Positions 57,548 to 64,000 of a stretch of 64,000 nt of DNA are shown piece after piece. This DNA comes from Trichocoleus sp. (GTDB lineage Bacteria; Cyanobacteriota; Cyanobacteriia; Elainellales; Elainellaceae). Each line of letters starts with the position of its first letter. Positions within the stretch are counted from its first letter, which is position 1. Below the pieces are notes generated by a model, which was not told the DNA's origin, made no database searches, and worked only from the letters and a program-made list of their open reading frames with translations. Where the stretch lies: positions 186,001-250,000 of the forward strand of contig DATNQD010000063.1 in the NCBI GenBank assembly GCA_036702865.1. Direction: 5' to 3'. The translations under genes and the position numbers were made by a program.

Positions 57548-57952
57548 CTACAAATTTGTTGAAATTGCCTGCACTGGACAAGTTGGAATACATTGTTCGC
57601 AGACAACGCAGCGCGATCGGGTGAAGGTGAGCTTGAAAGTTTGAGGATCGAGGCTGAGGGCTTCAGTGGGGCAGACTCCGGTGCATAAGCCGCAGTGGAC
57701 ACAGAGGTCTTCGTCGATGACGATCTCGCGACTGGCGAGAGAAATGCCGATATCTTGAGAGCGCATCCAGTCGATCGCGGCATCGAGTTGGTCAATGTCT
57801 CCGGAAAGTTCGACGACGAGTGTGCCGATTTGGTTCGGGGTGACCTGTGCTCGGATGATGTTGGCAGCGACGTTGAAGTCTTTAGCGAGACGGTAAGTGA
57901 CGGGCATGTGAACCGATCGCTTGGGAAAGGTTAGCGTTACTCGTTTTTTCAC
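57548..57952 (-). CDS. NIL domain plus 2x[4Fe-4S] ferredoxin
   Basis: A 134-residue protein: an N-terminal NIL domain (about 2-72), a fold also found in MetN-type transporters, and a C-terminal ferredoxin domain with two CxxCxxCxxxCP clusters (C84, C87, C90, C94 and C115, C118, C121, C125). Cyanobacterial NIL-ferredoxins are small electron carriers of unknown partner. Complete cysteine sets. Confidence 0.93.
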   Translation of the reverse strand: MKKRVTLTFPKRSVHMPVTYRLAKDFNVAANIIRAQVTPNQIGTLVVELSGDIDQLDAAIDWMRSQDIGISLASREIVIDEDLCVHCGLCTGVCPTEALSLDPQTFKLTFTRSRCVVCEQCIPTCPVQAISTNL

Positions 57953-58084
57953 GGCGTTATCTTTGTTGCAAATGAGGATAAGTCATCGTGTAAGCCTGTT
58001 TTGGATCGGGAAAGCGCAGATTCTTGAAGGGCATATTACAGTGGATCGTAGAATCATCCAGACGTTTCACTCTATTCTCAAGCT

Positions 58085-58666
58085 ATGACTGCAAATTCAT
58101 CGAATCCTACTCCTCAGTCTAATCTGCTCTCCCGAATTCGGAATTTGATCATTGTTCTGGTGGCAATCATCCTCAGTACATCGATCTTTCTGGGGCTGCG
58201 GTTTGGGAGTGATACGGGGACATTGGCAGCAATGGCAGAAACTGCAACGCCGATCGAAACGGCACTCACCAATGGTAAGCCAACTCTGATGGAGTTCTAT
58301 GCAGACTGGTGTACGTCCTGTCAGGCGATGGCGAAGGATATGAGTGACTTAAGACAGACATTCGGCGATCGCGTTAATTTTGTGATGCTGAATGTAGACA
58401 ATACAAAGTGGCTGCCAGAAATGCTGTACTATCGCGTCGATGGCATTCCCCACTTTGTGTTTCTCGACCCTCAGGGCGAATCGATCGCCAGTACGATCGG
58501 CGAACAGCCTCGTCCAGTCATGGCAGCAAATTTAGAAGCATTGGCAAGTGGTGACTCACTGCCCTACTTACAAACGAAAGGACGGATTTCTGAAGTTGAA
58601 TCTCCGACTGCTCCGAGTAAGAGCGCTGATCCCCGTAGTCACGGCAGCCAAGTTGTCACTCAGTAG
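58085..58666 (+). CDS. txlA: Membrane-anchored thioredoxin, TxlA/HCF164-like
   Basis: A 193-residue protein with an N-terminal membrane anchor (about 20-36, IRNLIIVLVAIILSTS) and a thioredoxin domain with active-site WCTSC (C76, C79) in ADWCTSCQAMA, followed by the cis-Pro region VDGIPHFVFLDPQGE. The CTSC variant is typical of the thylakoid HCF164/TxlA group, which supplies reducing power for cytochrome biogenesis. Confidence 0.92.
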   Translation: MTANSSNPTPQSNLLSRIRNLIIVLVAIILSTSIFLGLRFGSDTGTLAAMAETATPIETALTNGKPTLMEFYADWCTSCQAMAKDMSDLRQTFGDRVNFVMLNVDNTKWLPEMLYYRVDGIPHFVFLDPQGESIASTIGEQPRPVMAANLEALASGDSLPYLQTKGRISEVESPTAPSKSADPRSHGSQVVTQ

Positions 58667-58672
58667 AACAAG

Positions 58673-59308
58673 CTATCGCCCCAGATCATGCATCGCATGA
58701 ATCACTTTGACACATTGCTGCGTTACAGTTTCCAACTCTTCGCGCTTTCCTGACAGCGGTGGCGTGATGGCTTCCCCAATCCGAACAGTTACTGGAACCC
58801 GATGTGGCACCCGCTCACCTTTGCGAATAATTGCCTGAGTGCCCCATAAGCTCAACGGAAGCAGTGGAACCTGCGCTTTTGCTGCCAGCATGGCTGCCCC
58901 TAACTTGGGTGATGGAATCCGGGCATCGGGGGTGCGAGTTCCTTCCAAAAACACACCGACTGCCCAACCTGCCTCAAGTTGCGCTAGTGCTGCCCGAATG
59001 GCGCTGCGATCGGCTGAACCCCGCTTGACTGGATAAGCTCCATACAGCGTGATTGCCTGCTTTAGCACTGGAACCCGAAATAGCTCCTCTTTTGCCATAT
59101 AAGAAACCGGACGACGTACCGCAGCAGAAACGATCGGCGGATCAAAGTCACTGGCATGATTTGCCACAACAATTAGTGGGCCTTTGCGAGGCACATTTTC
59201 TGCCCCATAAACTCGTCCCCCAAAATAGCCACGCAGCATCGGAGCCACGACCGACCACTTGAACAGATGGTAGAGGACGAGACTAATTGCGGGTTCTCGC
59301 TGGCGCAT
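58673..59308 (-). CDS. plsC: 1-acyl-sn-glycerol-3-phosphate acyltransferase
   Basis: A 211-residue LPLAT-family acyltransferase. Seen: the NHx4D catalytic motif (ANHASDFDPP), the FLEGTRTPDARI motif (EGTR) for glycerol-phosphate binding, and PLLPLSLWGTQAI. It makes phosphatidic acid from lysophosphatidic acid. It is the last gene of the rpaB/plsX-fabH-fabD-plsC group, 40 bp after fabD, so supply and use of acyl groups are co-ordinated. Confidence 0.95.
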   Translation of the reverse strand: MRQREPAISLVLYHLFKWSVVAPMLRGYFGGRVYGAENVPRKGPLIVVANHASDFDPPIVSAAVRRPVSYMAKEELFRVPVLKQAITLYGAYPVKRGSADRSAIRAALAQLEAGWAVGVFLEGTRTPDARIPSPKLGAAMLAAKAQVPLLPLSLWGTQAIIRKGERVPHRVPVTVRIGEAITPPLSGKREELETVTQQCVKVIHAMHDLGR

Positions 59309-59348
59309 GAGCAGGGTTAGAGTAAATGGCTAAAGGATCAAAGCAGTT

Positions 59349-60230
59349 CTAAGCAGGCAATTCTGCCAAACCGCTAACGTTGACAAGCTCGACTCCGGGA
59401 CAGGTGCGCTTAAGCAGACCCGTTAACACCTTACCAGGACCCACTTCGATCGCTCGTTCCACCCCTGCTGTCGGCAAAGCCAGCGAAATTTCTCGCCAGC
59501 GCACTGAACCTGTCATCTGACGCATCAGCCGATCTTTCAGCACAGTCGCATCTGTGGAGGGAGTGGGTTCGACGTTAGAGAGAACTGGCACTTGAGCCGT
59601 CTGAAAATCGATCGTCTCTAGAACCTTGCCAAACTCTGCAGCGGCATCTGCCATTAGAGGCGAATGAAAGGCACCGCTTACGTTCAGCTTTACGGCTCGC
59701 TTCGCCTTGACCTTTGCCAAAATTGTCTCGATCGCTTCCGGTGTGCCCGAAATGACGACCTGTGCCTCGCTGTTATCATTTGCCAGCACTGCGCTTGGTG
59801 TTTGGCGAATCTGTTCATCAAGTTGAGCGCGATCGAACCCAATTAAAGCTGCCATGCTACCGTCAGAAGCACTGCTCATCAGCTCTGCTCGTCGCTTGAC
59901 TAACCGCAAACCCGACTCAAAGTCAAATACGCTTGCGGCATAAAGGGCGCTATATTCGCCCAGGCTATGCCCCGCAACAAGATCCGGCTGCTGCCCCCGA
60001 TCGCGCAACAAATCAGCCAGGATTGCCTCAATCGTATAAAGACAGGGCTGCGTGTAGAGGGTGTTCGATACCTTGTCGTCTTCGCTCTGACAAATTTCTA
60101 GAACCGACCAACCGAGGATCTGGTCTGCCTGAGCAAATCGCGCTGCTGCTGCCGGAACCTCCCGCAGATCAACTCCCATCCCGATCGCCTGCGAACCCTG
60201 TCCCGGAAACACCCATGCTGTCTTAGTCAT
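59349..60230 (-). CDS. fabD: Malonyl-CoA:ACP transacylase
   Basis: A 293-residue enzyme loading malonyl groups onto ACP for fatty-acid synthesis. Seen: the nucleophile serine in GHSLGEYSAL (S89), FPGQGSQAIGMG at the N-terminus, AFHSPLMADAA with the catalytic His, and a C-terminal VGPGKVLTGL. It is 58 bp downstream of fabH and in the same unit. Confidence 0.97.
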   Translation of the reverse strand: MTKTAWVFPGQGSQAIGMGVDLREVPAAAARFAQADQILGWSVLEICQSEDDKVSNTLYTQPCLYTIEAILADLLRDRGQQPDLVAGHSLGEYSALYAASVFDFESGLRLVKRRAELMSSASDGSMAALIGFDRAQLDEQIRQTPSAVLANDNSEAQVVISGTPEAIETILAKVKAKRAVKLNVSGAFHSPLMADAAAEFGKVLETIDFQTAQVPVLSNVEPTPSTDATVLKDRLMRQMTGSVRWREISLALPTAGVERAIEVGPGKVLTGLLKRTCPGVELVNVSGLAELPA

Positions 60231-60288
60231 TGATCGCTTTTGCTTTAATTCAGTAATTCATTAAAAATAGGCATCTGGGCTGAGAAAG

Positions 60289-61302
60289 CTACTTGCCCCA
60301 CTGAAAAATCGTCGCGCCCCAGGTCAAACCTGCCCCAAAACCAGAAGCCGCAATCACATCACCCGACTTGACTTTTCCTTCGCGCACCGCTTCATCCAGG
60401 GCGATCGGAATTGATGCAGCCGAGGTATTGCCATATCGTGCCATATTGCTGATCACCTTGTGATCGGGGATAGACAGACGATGAGCCACCGCATCCAAAA
60501 TTCGCTGATTTGCCTGATGCAGCAGTAGCCAGTCCACCTGTTCAACCGTCATACTGGCGCGGAAGAGGGCTTTCTCGATCACCTCTGGCACTTTCTTCAC
60601 GGCAAAACGATAAACCTCTTGACCATTCATTTGAATGGGTTGAAAGGCTCCCTGCCCGACTGAAATATCGTCAACCAGTTCTTTTGATTGAGCTTTATAT
60701 GCCAAAGTCAGGCAGCTATTTTGTGTGCCATCGCTGCGAAGCTCAAACCCGAGGAACCGATCGTTTGAGCCAGCCTGCATCACGACTGCCCCTGCTCCAT
60801 CTCCAAACAGGACACAAGTCCGGCGATCGGTCCAGTCTACCCAGCGAGACAGCACGTCACCACCAATCAGCAGAACGGTTTGATAAGCTCCGGTGCGAAT
60901 AAACTGGGCAGCCGTGACCATGCCAAAGACAAACCCAGAACAGGCAGCCGTCAGATCAAATGCAGCGGCTCTGGAAGCACCTAACTCTGCTTGAATTTGG
61001 CTGGCACTGCCAAAGAGATCATCTGGCGTTGAGGTTGCCAGGATGATTAAATCCACATCCATTGGCGTGATGCCTGCCATCTCTAGCGCGTTTTGAGCTG
61101 CCTGAGCTGCGATCGATTTGAGCGAGCTAGAGGGAGCCGCCAAATGTCGTTGCCGAATCCCGGTGCGAGAAGCAATCCACTCATCAGAAGTTTCCACAAA
61201 CCGACTCAGAGCTTCGTTGTCCAGACATTCCTCTGGTACAGCAGAACCGCTTCCCGTAAAGGTCACGCCAATTCCCGCACTGCTTCCTGATTGTTGTGCC
61301 AT
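60289..61302 (-). CDS. fabH: 3-oxoacyl-ACP synthase III (FabH)
   Basis: A 337-residue condensing enzyme starting each fatty-acid chain from acetyl-CoA and malonyl-ACP. Catalytic triad: Cys121 (DLTAACSGFVFG), His (LLHQANQRILDAV) and Asn (NMARYGNTSAASI). Its ATG overlaps the plsX TAA stop by one base (TAATG), indicating translational coupling. Confidence 0.98.
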   Translation of the reverse strand: MAQQSGSSAGIGVTFTGSGSAVPEECLDNEALSRFVETSDEWIASRTGIRQRHLAAPSSSLKSIAAQAAQNALEMAGITPMDVDLIILATSTPDDLFGSASQIQAELGASRAAAFDLTAACSGFVFGMVTAAQFIRTGAYQTVLLIGGDVLSRWVDWTDRRTCVLFGDGAGAVVMQAGSNDRFLGFELRSDGTQNSCLTLAYKAQSKELVDDISVGQGAFQPIQMNGQEVYRFAVKKVPEVIEKALFRASMTVEQVDWLLLHQANQRILDAVAHRLSIPDHKVISNMARYGNTSAASIPIALDEAVREGKVKSGDVIAASGFGAGLTWGATIFQWGK

Positions 61303-62336
61303 TATTCTCCGTCTGTAGCGGTCGTCTGGATTTTTTGATATTGGGACTGGATGCGATCGAGGACGCGGTTATCCACTGCCTCTTTTGCCAACCGAATGGC
61401 ATTAAAGATCGAAGGAGCCTGAGAACTTCCGTGACTGATAATGCAAACGCCATCTACACCCAGCAGCAACCCGCCACCATGTTCAGCATGATCAACTCGC
61501 TGCTTGATTCGCCGCAGGTTGGGCTTGAGCAAGAGTGAACCTAATCGACCGCGCCAACCGCGAGGTAACTCTTCCCGCAGGATTTGTAGCAGCACTTCTC
61601 CGACTGCCTCTGCGAATTTCAGCACCACATTGCCGACAAAGCCATCACACACAATCACATCAAAGTTCCCCGACAGGACATCGCGCCCTTCGGCATTGCC
61701 AATGAAGGAGATGTTGCGGTTTTCTTCGAGCAGTTGATAGGTACGCAGCGCCAGCTCATTGCCCTTGGAAGACTCTTCGCCAATGTTGAGCAGCCCTACT
61801 TTTGGTGTATCTACTCCCAGGACAAACTGAGAATAGACAGAACCCATGACAGCAAATTGTTCCAAAAACTTTGGACGACAATCCACATTGGCACCCACGT
61901 CCAGAATTAGCACAGACTTACTGGCATCTACAGTCGGCAATACGGTGCCGATCGCCGGACGATCGATACCCTTCAAGCGACCCAGCCTGAGCAGAGCAGC
62001 AGCCATCGCTGCCCCAGAATGTCCTGCAGAGACAACGGCATCTGCCCGTCCCTGTTTCACCATGTCCATCGCCACGTTGATTGAGGCTTTTGGCTTGCGC
62101 CTGATGCCGCTGAGCGGCTCCTCATGCATTTCAATGATGCCCTCAGCCGGGACAACTTCTAACTGAAGCGAAGCGTTCTGTTGCTTCATTAGAGCTTCGA
62201 TTTGATGAGGATCGCCAACGAGGAGGATTTCTACCCCCAACTCTGCCTGCGCCCTCAAAGCTCCTGCAACAATTTCACCGGGAGCGTAATCTCCCCCCAT
62301 CGCGTCAACTGCGATTCGTGCCTGAGTCGATCCCAT
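61302..62336 (-). CDS. plsX: Phosphate acyltransferase PlsX
   Basis: A 344-residue enzyme making acyl-phosphate from acyl-ACP, the donor for PlsY. Seen: RIAVDAMGGDYAPGEIVAGAL, SAGHSGAAMAAALLRLGR, NIGEESSKGNEL and CDGFVGNVVLKFAEAVGE. Length matches. It is 82 bp downstream of rpaB and opens the fatty-acid/lipid unit. Confidence 0.97.
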   Translation of the reverse strand: MGSTQARIAVDAMGGDYAPGEIVAGALRAQAELGVEILLVGDPHQIEALMKQQNASLQLEVVPAEGIIEMHEEPLSGIRRKPKASINVAMDMVKQGRADAVVSAGHSGAAMAAALLRLGRLKGIDRPAIGTVLPTVDASKSVLILDVGANVDCRPKFLEQFAVMGSVYSQFVLGVDTPKVGLLNIGEESSKGNELALRTYQLLEENRNISFIGNAEGRDVLSGNFDVIVCDGFVGNVVLKFAEAVGEVLLQILREELPRGWRGRLGSLLLKPNLRRIKQRVDHAEHGGGLLLGVDGVCIISHGSSQAPSIFNAIRLAKEAVDNRVLDRIQSQYQKIQTTATDGE

Positions 62337-62418
62337 TGATCAAAGTTATAGAAACCTCACAAATTCTATCAGATGGATTCTCCTCAATTGCCTAGGGATT
62401 TGACGGAGAAAAATCGAA

Positions 62419-63162
62419 TTATTCAATTTCTCCAGGTGGAACGATCCGCTGGAACAAATAACCCGTTCCTCGAGCCGTCAAAATGAGTTCTGGATTGCTG
62501 GGGTCGTCTTCTAACTTGGCACGCAAGCGAGAGATATGGACATCGACCACGCGAGTATCCACATGGCGTTCTGGCGTATAGCCCCAAACCTCTTGCAGAA
62601 TCTCAGCCCGCGAAAAGGGTTCACCCGATCGCCCCACTAGAAGTTCCAGCAAGCTAAATTCCATTCCGGTGAGCCGAATTCGCTCATCCCCTTTGTAAAC
62701 CTGGCGTTTGTTGGTGTCGATGCGAATGGTGTTGATCTGAATGACGCCAGAACTGGGAATTCCTGAAGTGCCTGTTTTCTCGACGCGCCGCAGAACCGAT
62801 CGAATCCGGGCTTCGAGTTCTTTCGGCGAGAAAGGTTTAACGACATAGTCATCTGCGCCAAGCTCCAGTCCGGTAATCCGATCCGCAACATCACCGAGAG
62901 CCGTTAACATAATGATTGGTACATCTGATTCCTTACGGAGTTCTTGACAAACCCCATAGCCGTCCAACTTTGGCATCATCACATCCAGAACGACCAGGTC
63001 AGGATCAGCATTACGAAAGGTTTCGAGAGCCTCTTCTCCGTCAGCCGCAGTCACGACATCATAACCAATCATGGAAAGGCGAGTTTCCAAAATTCGTCGG
63101 ATGCTGGCTTCATCGTCTACGACTAGGATTTTTTCTTTATGATTTTCCAATTTACTTAACAC
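62419..63162 (-). CDS. rpaB: OmpR-family response regulator RpaB (Ycf27)
   Basis: A 247-residue response regulator. The receiver domain has the acidic pair D16/D17, phospho-acceptor Asp60 (LVVLDVMMPKLDGYG) and switch lysine in DDYVVKPFS; the effector is an OmpR-type winged helix (LTGMEFSLLELLVGRSGEPFSRAEILQEVWG, RVVDVHISRLRAKLE). RpaB, usually with the kinase NblS, controls high-light genes through HLR1 sites. It lies directly upstream of plsX on the same strand. Confidence 0.95.
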   Translation of the reverse strand: MLSKLENHKEKILVVDDEASIRRILETRLSMIGYDVVTAADGEEALETFRNADPDLVVLDVMMPKLDGYGVCQELRKESDVPIIMLTALGDVADRITGLELGADDYVVKPFSPKELEARIRSVLRRVEKTGTSGIPSSGVIQINTIRIDTNKRQVYKGDERIRLTGMEFSLLELLVGRSGEPFSRAEILQEVWGYTPERHVDTRVVDVHISRLRAKLEDDPSNPELILTARGTGYLFQRIVPPGEIE

Positions 63163-63341
63163 TCCTTGAAGCGTGTTTTAAACGTTAAATTTTTGTCACT
63201 TTATCATTAAGATATTAGCTCACTCAACCCACCCTACAACGCTGAATTTCTCATTACTTTTACATTTCAAATTTTCTTAAGAGTCGCTACATTCCCAACA
63301 ATTTCCTTTGTTACCTCAGCCCTGAAGCTTTGAATTGAAAA

Positions 63342-64000
63342 ATGCCTAAACAACGATCCATATACATTTGTAACGAATGTGGTGCAGAGTTCCCCCAATA
63401 TTTTGGTCGCTGCCCTGGTTGCGGGAATTGGAATTCGATGGTAGAGCAAATGGCAACTGCTGCTGCCTCAACAAGCCAAACTCGTACTGCAATTGCTACG
63501 ACAAGAAATGGCAATAAATCTCACACTGAAACTGCGCCTGCCCATGCTGTTTCTGCTTTAACCTTTAATCAAATTACCGATCATCCTCAAGCCCGTATTT
63601 TCTCTGGCTATGGAGAACTCGATCGCGTTTTAGGTGGCGGTATTGTTCCGGGTTCCCTCGTGTTGATTGGGGGAGATCCAGGGATTGGCAAATCAACTCT
63701 GCTGCTGCAAGTTGCCAACCGACTTTCACAACGGCATCGTATTCTTTATGTCTGTGCTGAAGAATCGGGACAGCAGGTAAAGCTTCGATCGCAGCGGCTC
63801 GGTGTTGGGCAGGAAGCGAATCCAGCAGGAAGCGACGCAGAGAAAGGAATCTCGGAGGGCGTGAATTCAGCCGCGAACCCGTCATCGGATGCTGATTTAT
63901 ACCTGCTGCCAGAAATTGAACTGGAGACGGTGATTCGAGAACTAGAGGCTTTGCGTCCGCAGGTGGCAGTGATTGATAGTATCCAGGCATTGTACTACCC
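63342..64000 (+). CDS. radA: DNA repair protein RadA, N-terminal part (cut by window end)
   Basis: The first 219 codons of RadA/Sms. The zinc finger CxxC...CxxC is C10, C13, C24, C27 (CNECGAEFPQYFGRCPGCGNW). The P-loop GGDPGIGKST starts near residue 109 and CAEESGQQVKLRSQRLG follows. Then an extra ~25-residue Gly/Ser/Asn-rich stretch (63805-63895) precedes LYLLPEIELETV and VIDSIQALYY. RadA promotes branch migration in recombination. It is divergent from rpaB. The rest lies beyond the window. Confidence 0.95.
   Translation, partial: MPKQRSIYICNECGAEFPQYFGRCPGCGNWNSMVEQMATAAASTSQTRTAIATTRNGNKSHTETAPAHAVSALTFNQITDHPQARIFSGYGELDRVLGGGIVPGSLVLIGGDPGIGKSTLLLQVANRLSQRHRILYVCAEESGQQVKLRSQRLGVGQEANPAGSDAEKGISEGVNSAANPSSDADLYLLPEIELETVIRELEALRPQVAVIDSIQALYY

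Noticed and set aside
63163-63341. Possible HLR1 site (RpaB autoregulation) in the rpaB/radA gap
   Set aside because: Only isolated TTACA-like words (near 63258) are present; the paired half-sites with the required spacing are missing.

Overview
The window is a stretch of cyanobacterial chromosome. Evidence seen directly: the cyanobacterial HIP1 octamer GCGATCGC and its cores (CGATCG, GCGATCG) occur very often (for example at 1001, 10233 and 22376), and cyanobacterium-typical genes are present: the RpaB/Ycf27 response regulator, a TxlA/HCF164-like thioredoxin, a four-ACT aspartokinase, a NIL-ferredoxin, and DUF3386, DUF4359 and DUF3095 proteins. Gene style suggests a Leptolyngbya-like filamentous lineage, but that is inference and no species is claimed. 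Most of the window is ordinary core genome with short operons on both strands.

Layout. 1-5.4 kb: the end of phosphoglucomutase, an unusual cold-shock-domain/membrane/sunset-domain protein, and a SWIM zinc-finger protein paired with a SNF2 helicase. 5.5-9.7 kb: universal stress protein, small envelope proteins, rsmI, and a sugar transferase behind a CRP-like operator. 9.8-17.4 kb: PfkB kinase, CysQ-type phosphatase, racemase, HhH and TM2/SHOCT proteins, J-domain/TPR protein, pyrB, YdcF, moaE. 17.4-22.8 kb: an accessory-looking patch with a HepT/MntA toxin-antitoxin pair, a truncated leucine-rich-repeat gene start, VOC, NTF2-like and DUF1838 proteins, aldehyde dehydrogenase, two gene fragments or orphans, and tRNA-His. 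23-32.6 kb: panB, pheS, lysC, a membrane channel-like protein, miaA. 32.7-45.1 kb: gyrB, gpsA, an ABC ATPase, an alpha/beta hydrolase, purL-purF, hisB. 45.3-53.3 kb: DUF3095, prfC, then an ECF sigma factor, an RskA-like anti-sigma factor and a PlsY/PEP-utilising fusion enzyme in tandem. 53.4-58.7 kb: VOC protein, FtsE, cobU, NIL-ferredoxin, txlA. 58.7-64 kb: a lipid operon rpaB / plsX-fabH-fabD-plsC read leftwards, with radA diverging and cut by the window end.

How the genes work together. plsX, fabH, fabD and plsC supply fatty-acid initiation and phospholipid acylation, and gpsA supplies glycerol-3-phosphate. purL-purF, pyrB, hisB, lysC, panB and pheS are housekeeping biosynthesis. The most interesting non-core units are: (i) the sigma/anti-sigma/PlsY-phosphotransferase-like fusion block at 48.5-52.9 kb; (ii) the SWIM-SNF2 pair at 1.0-5.2 kb; (iii) the eroded island ending at tRNA-His; and (iv) the CRP-like site upstream of the sugar transferase. 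No CRISPR array, rRNA, intact insertion sequence or prophage was seen.
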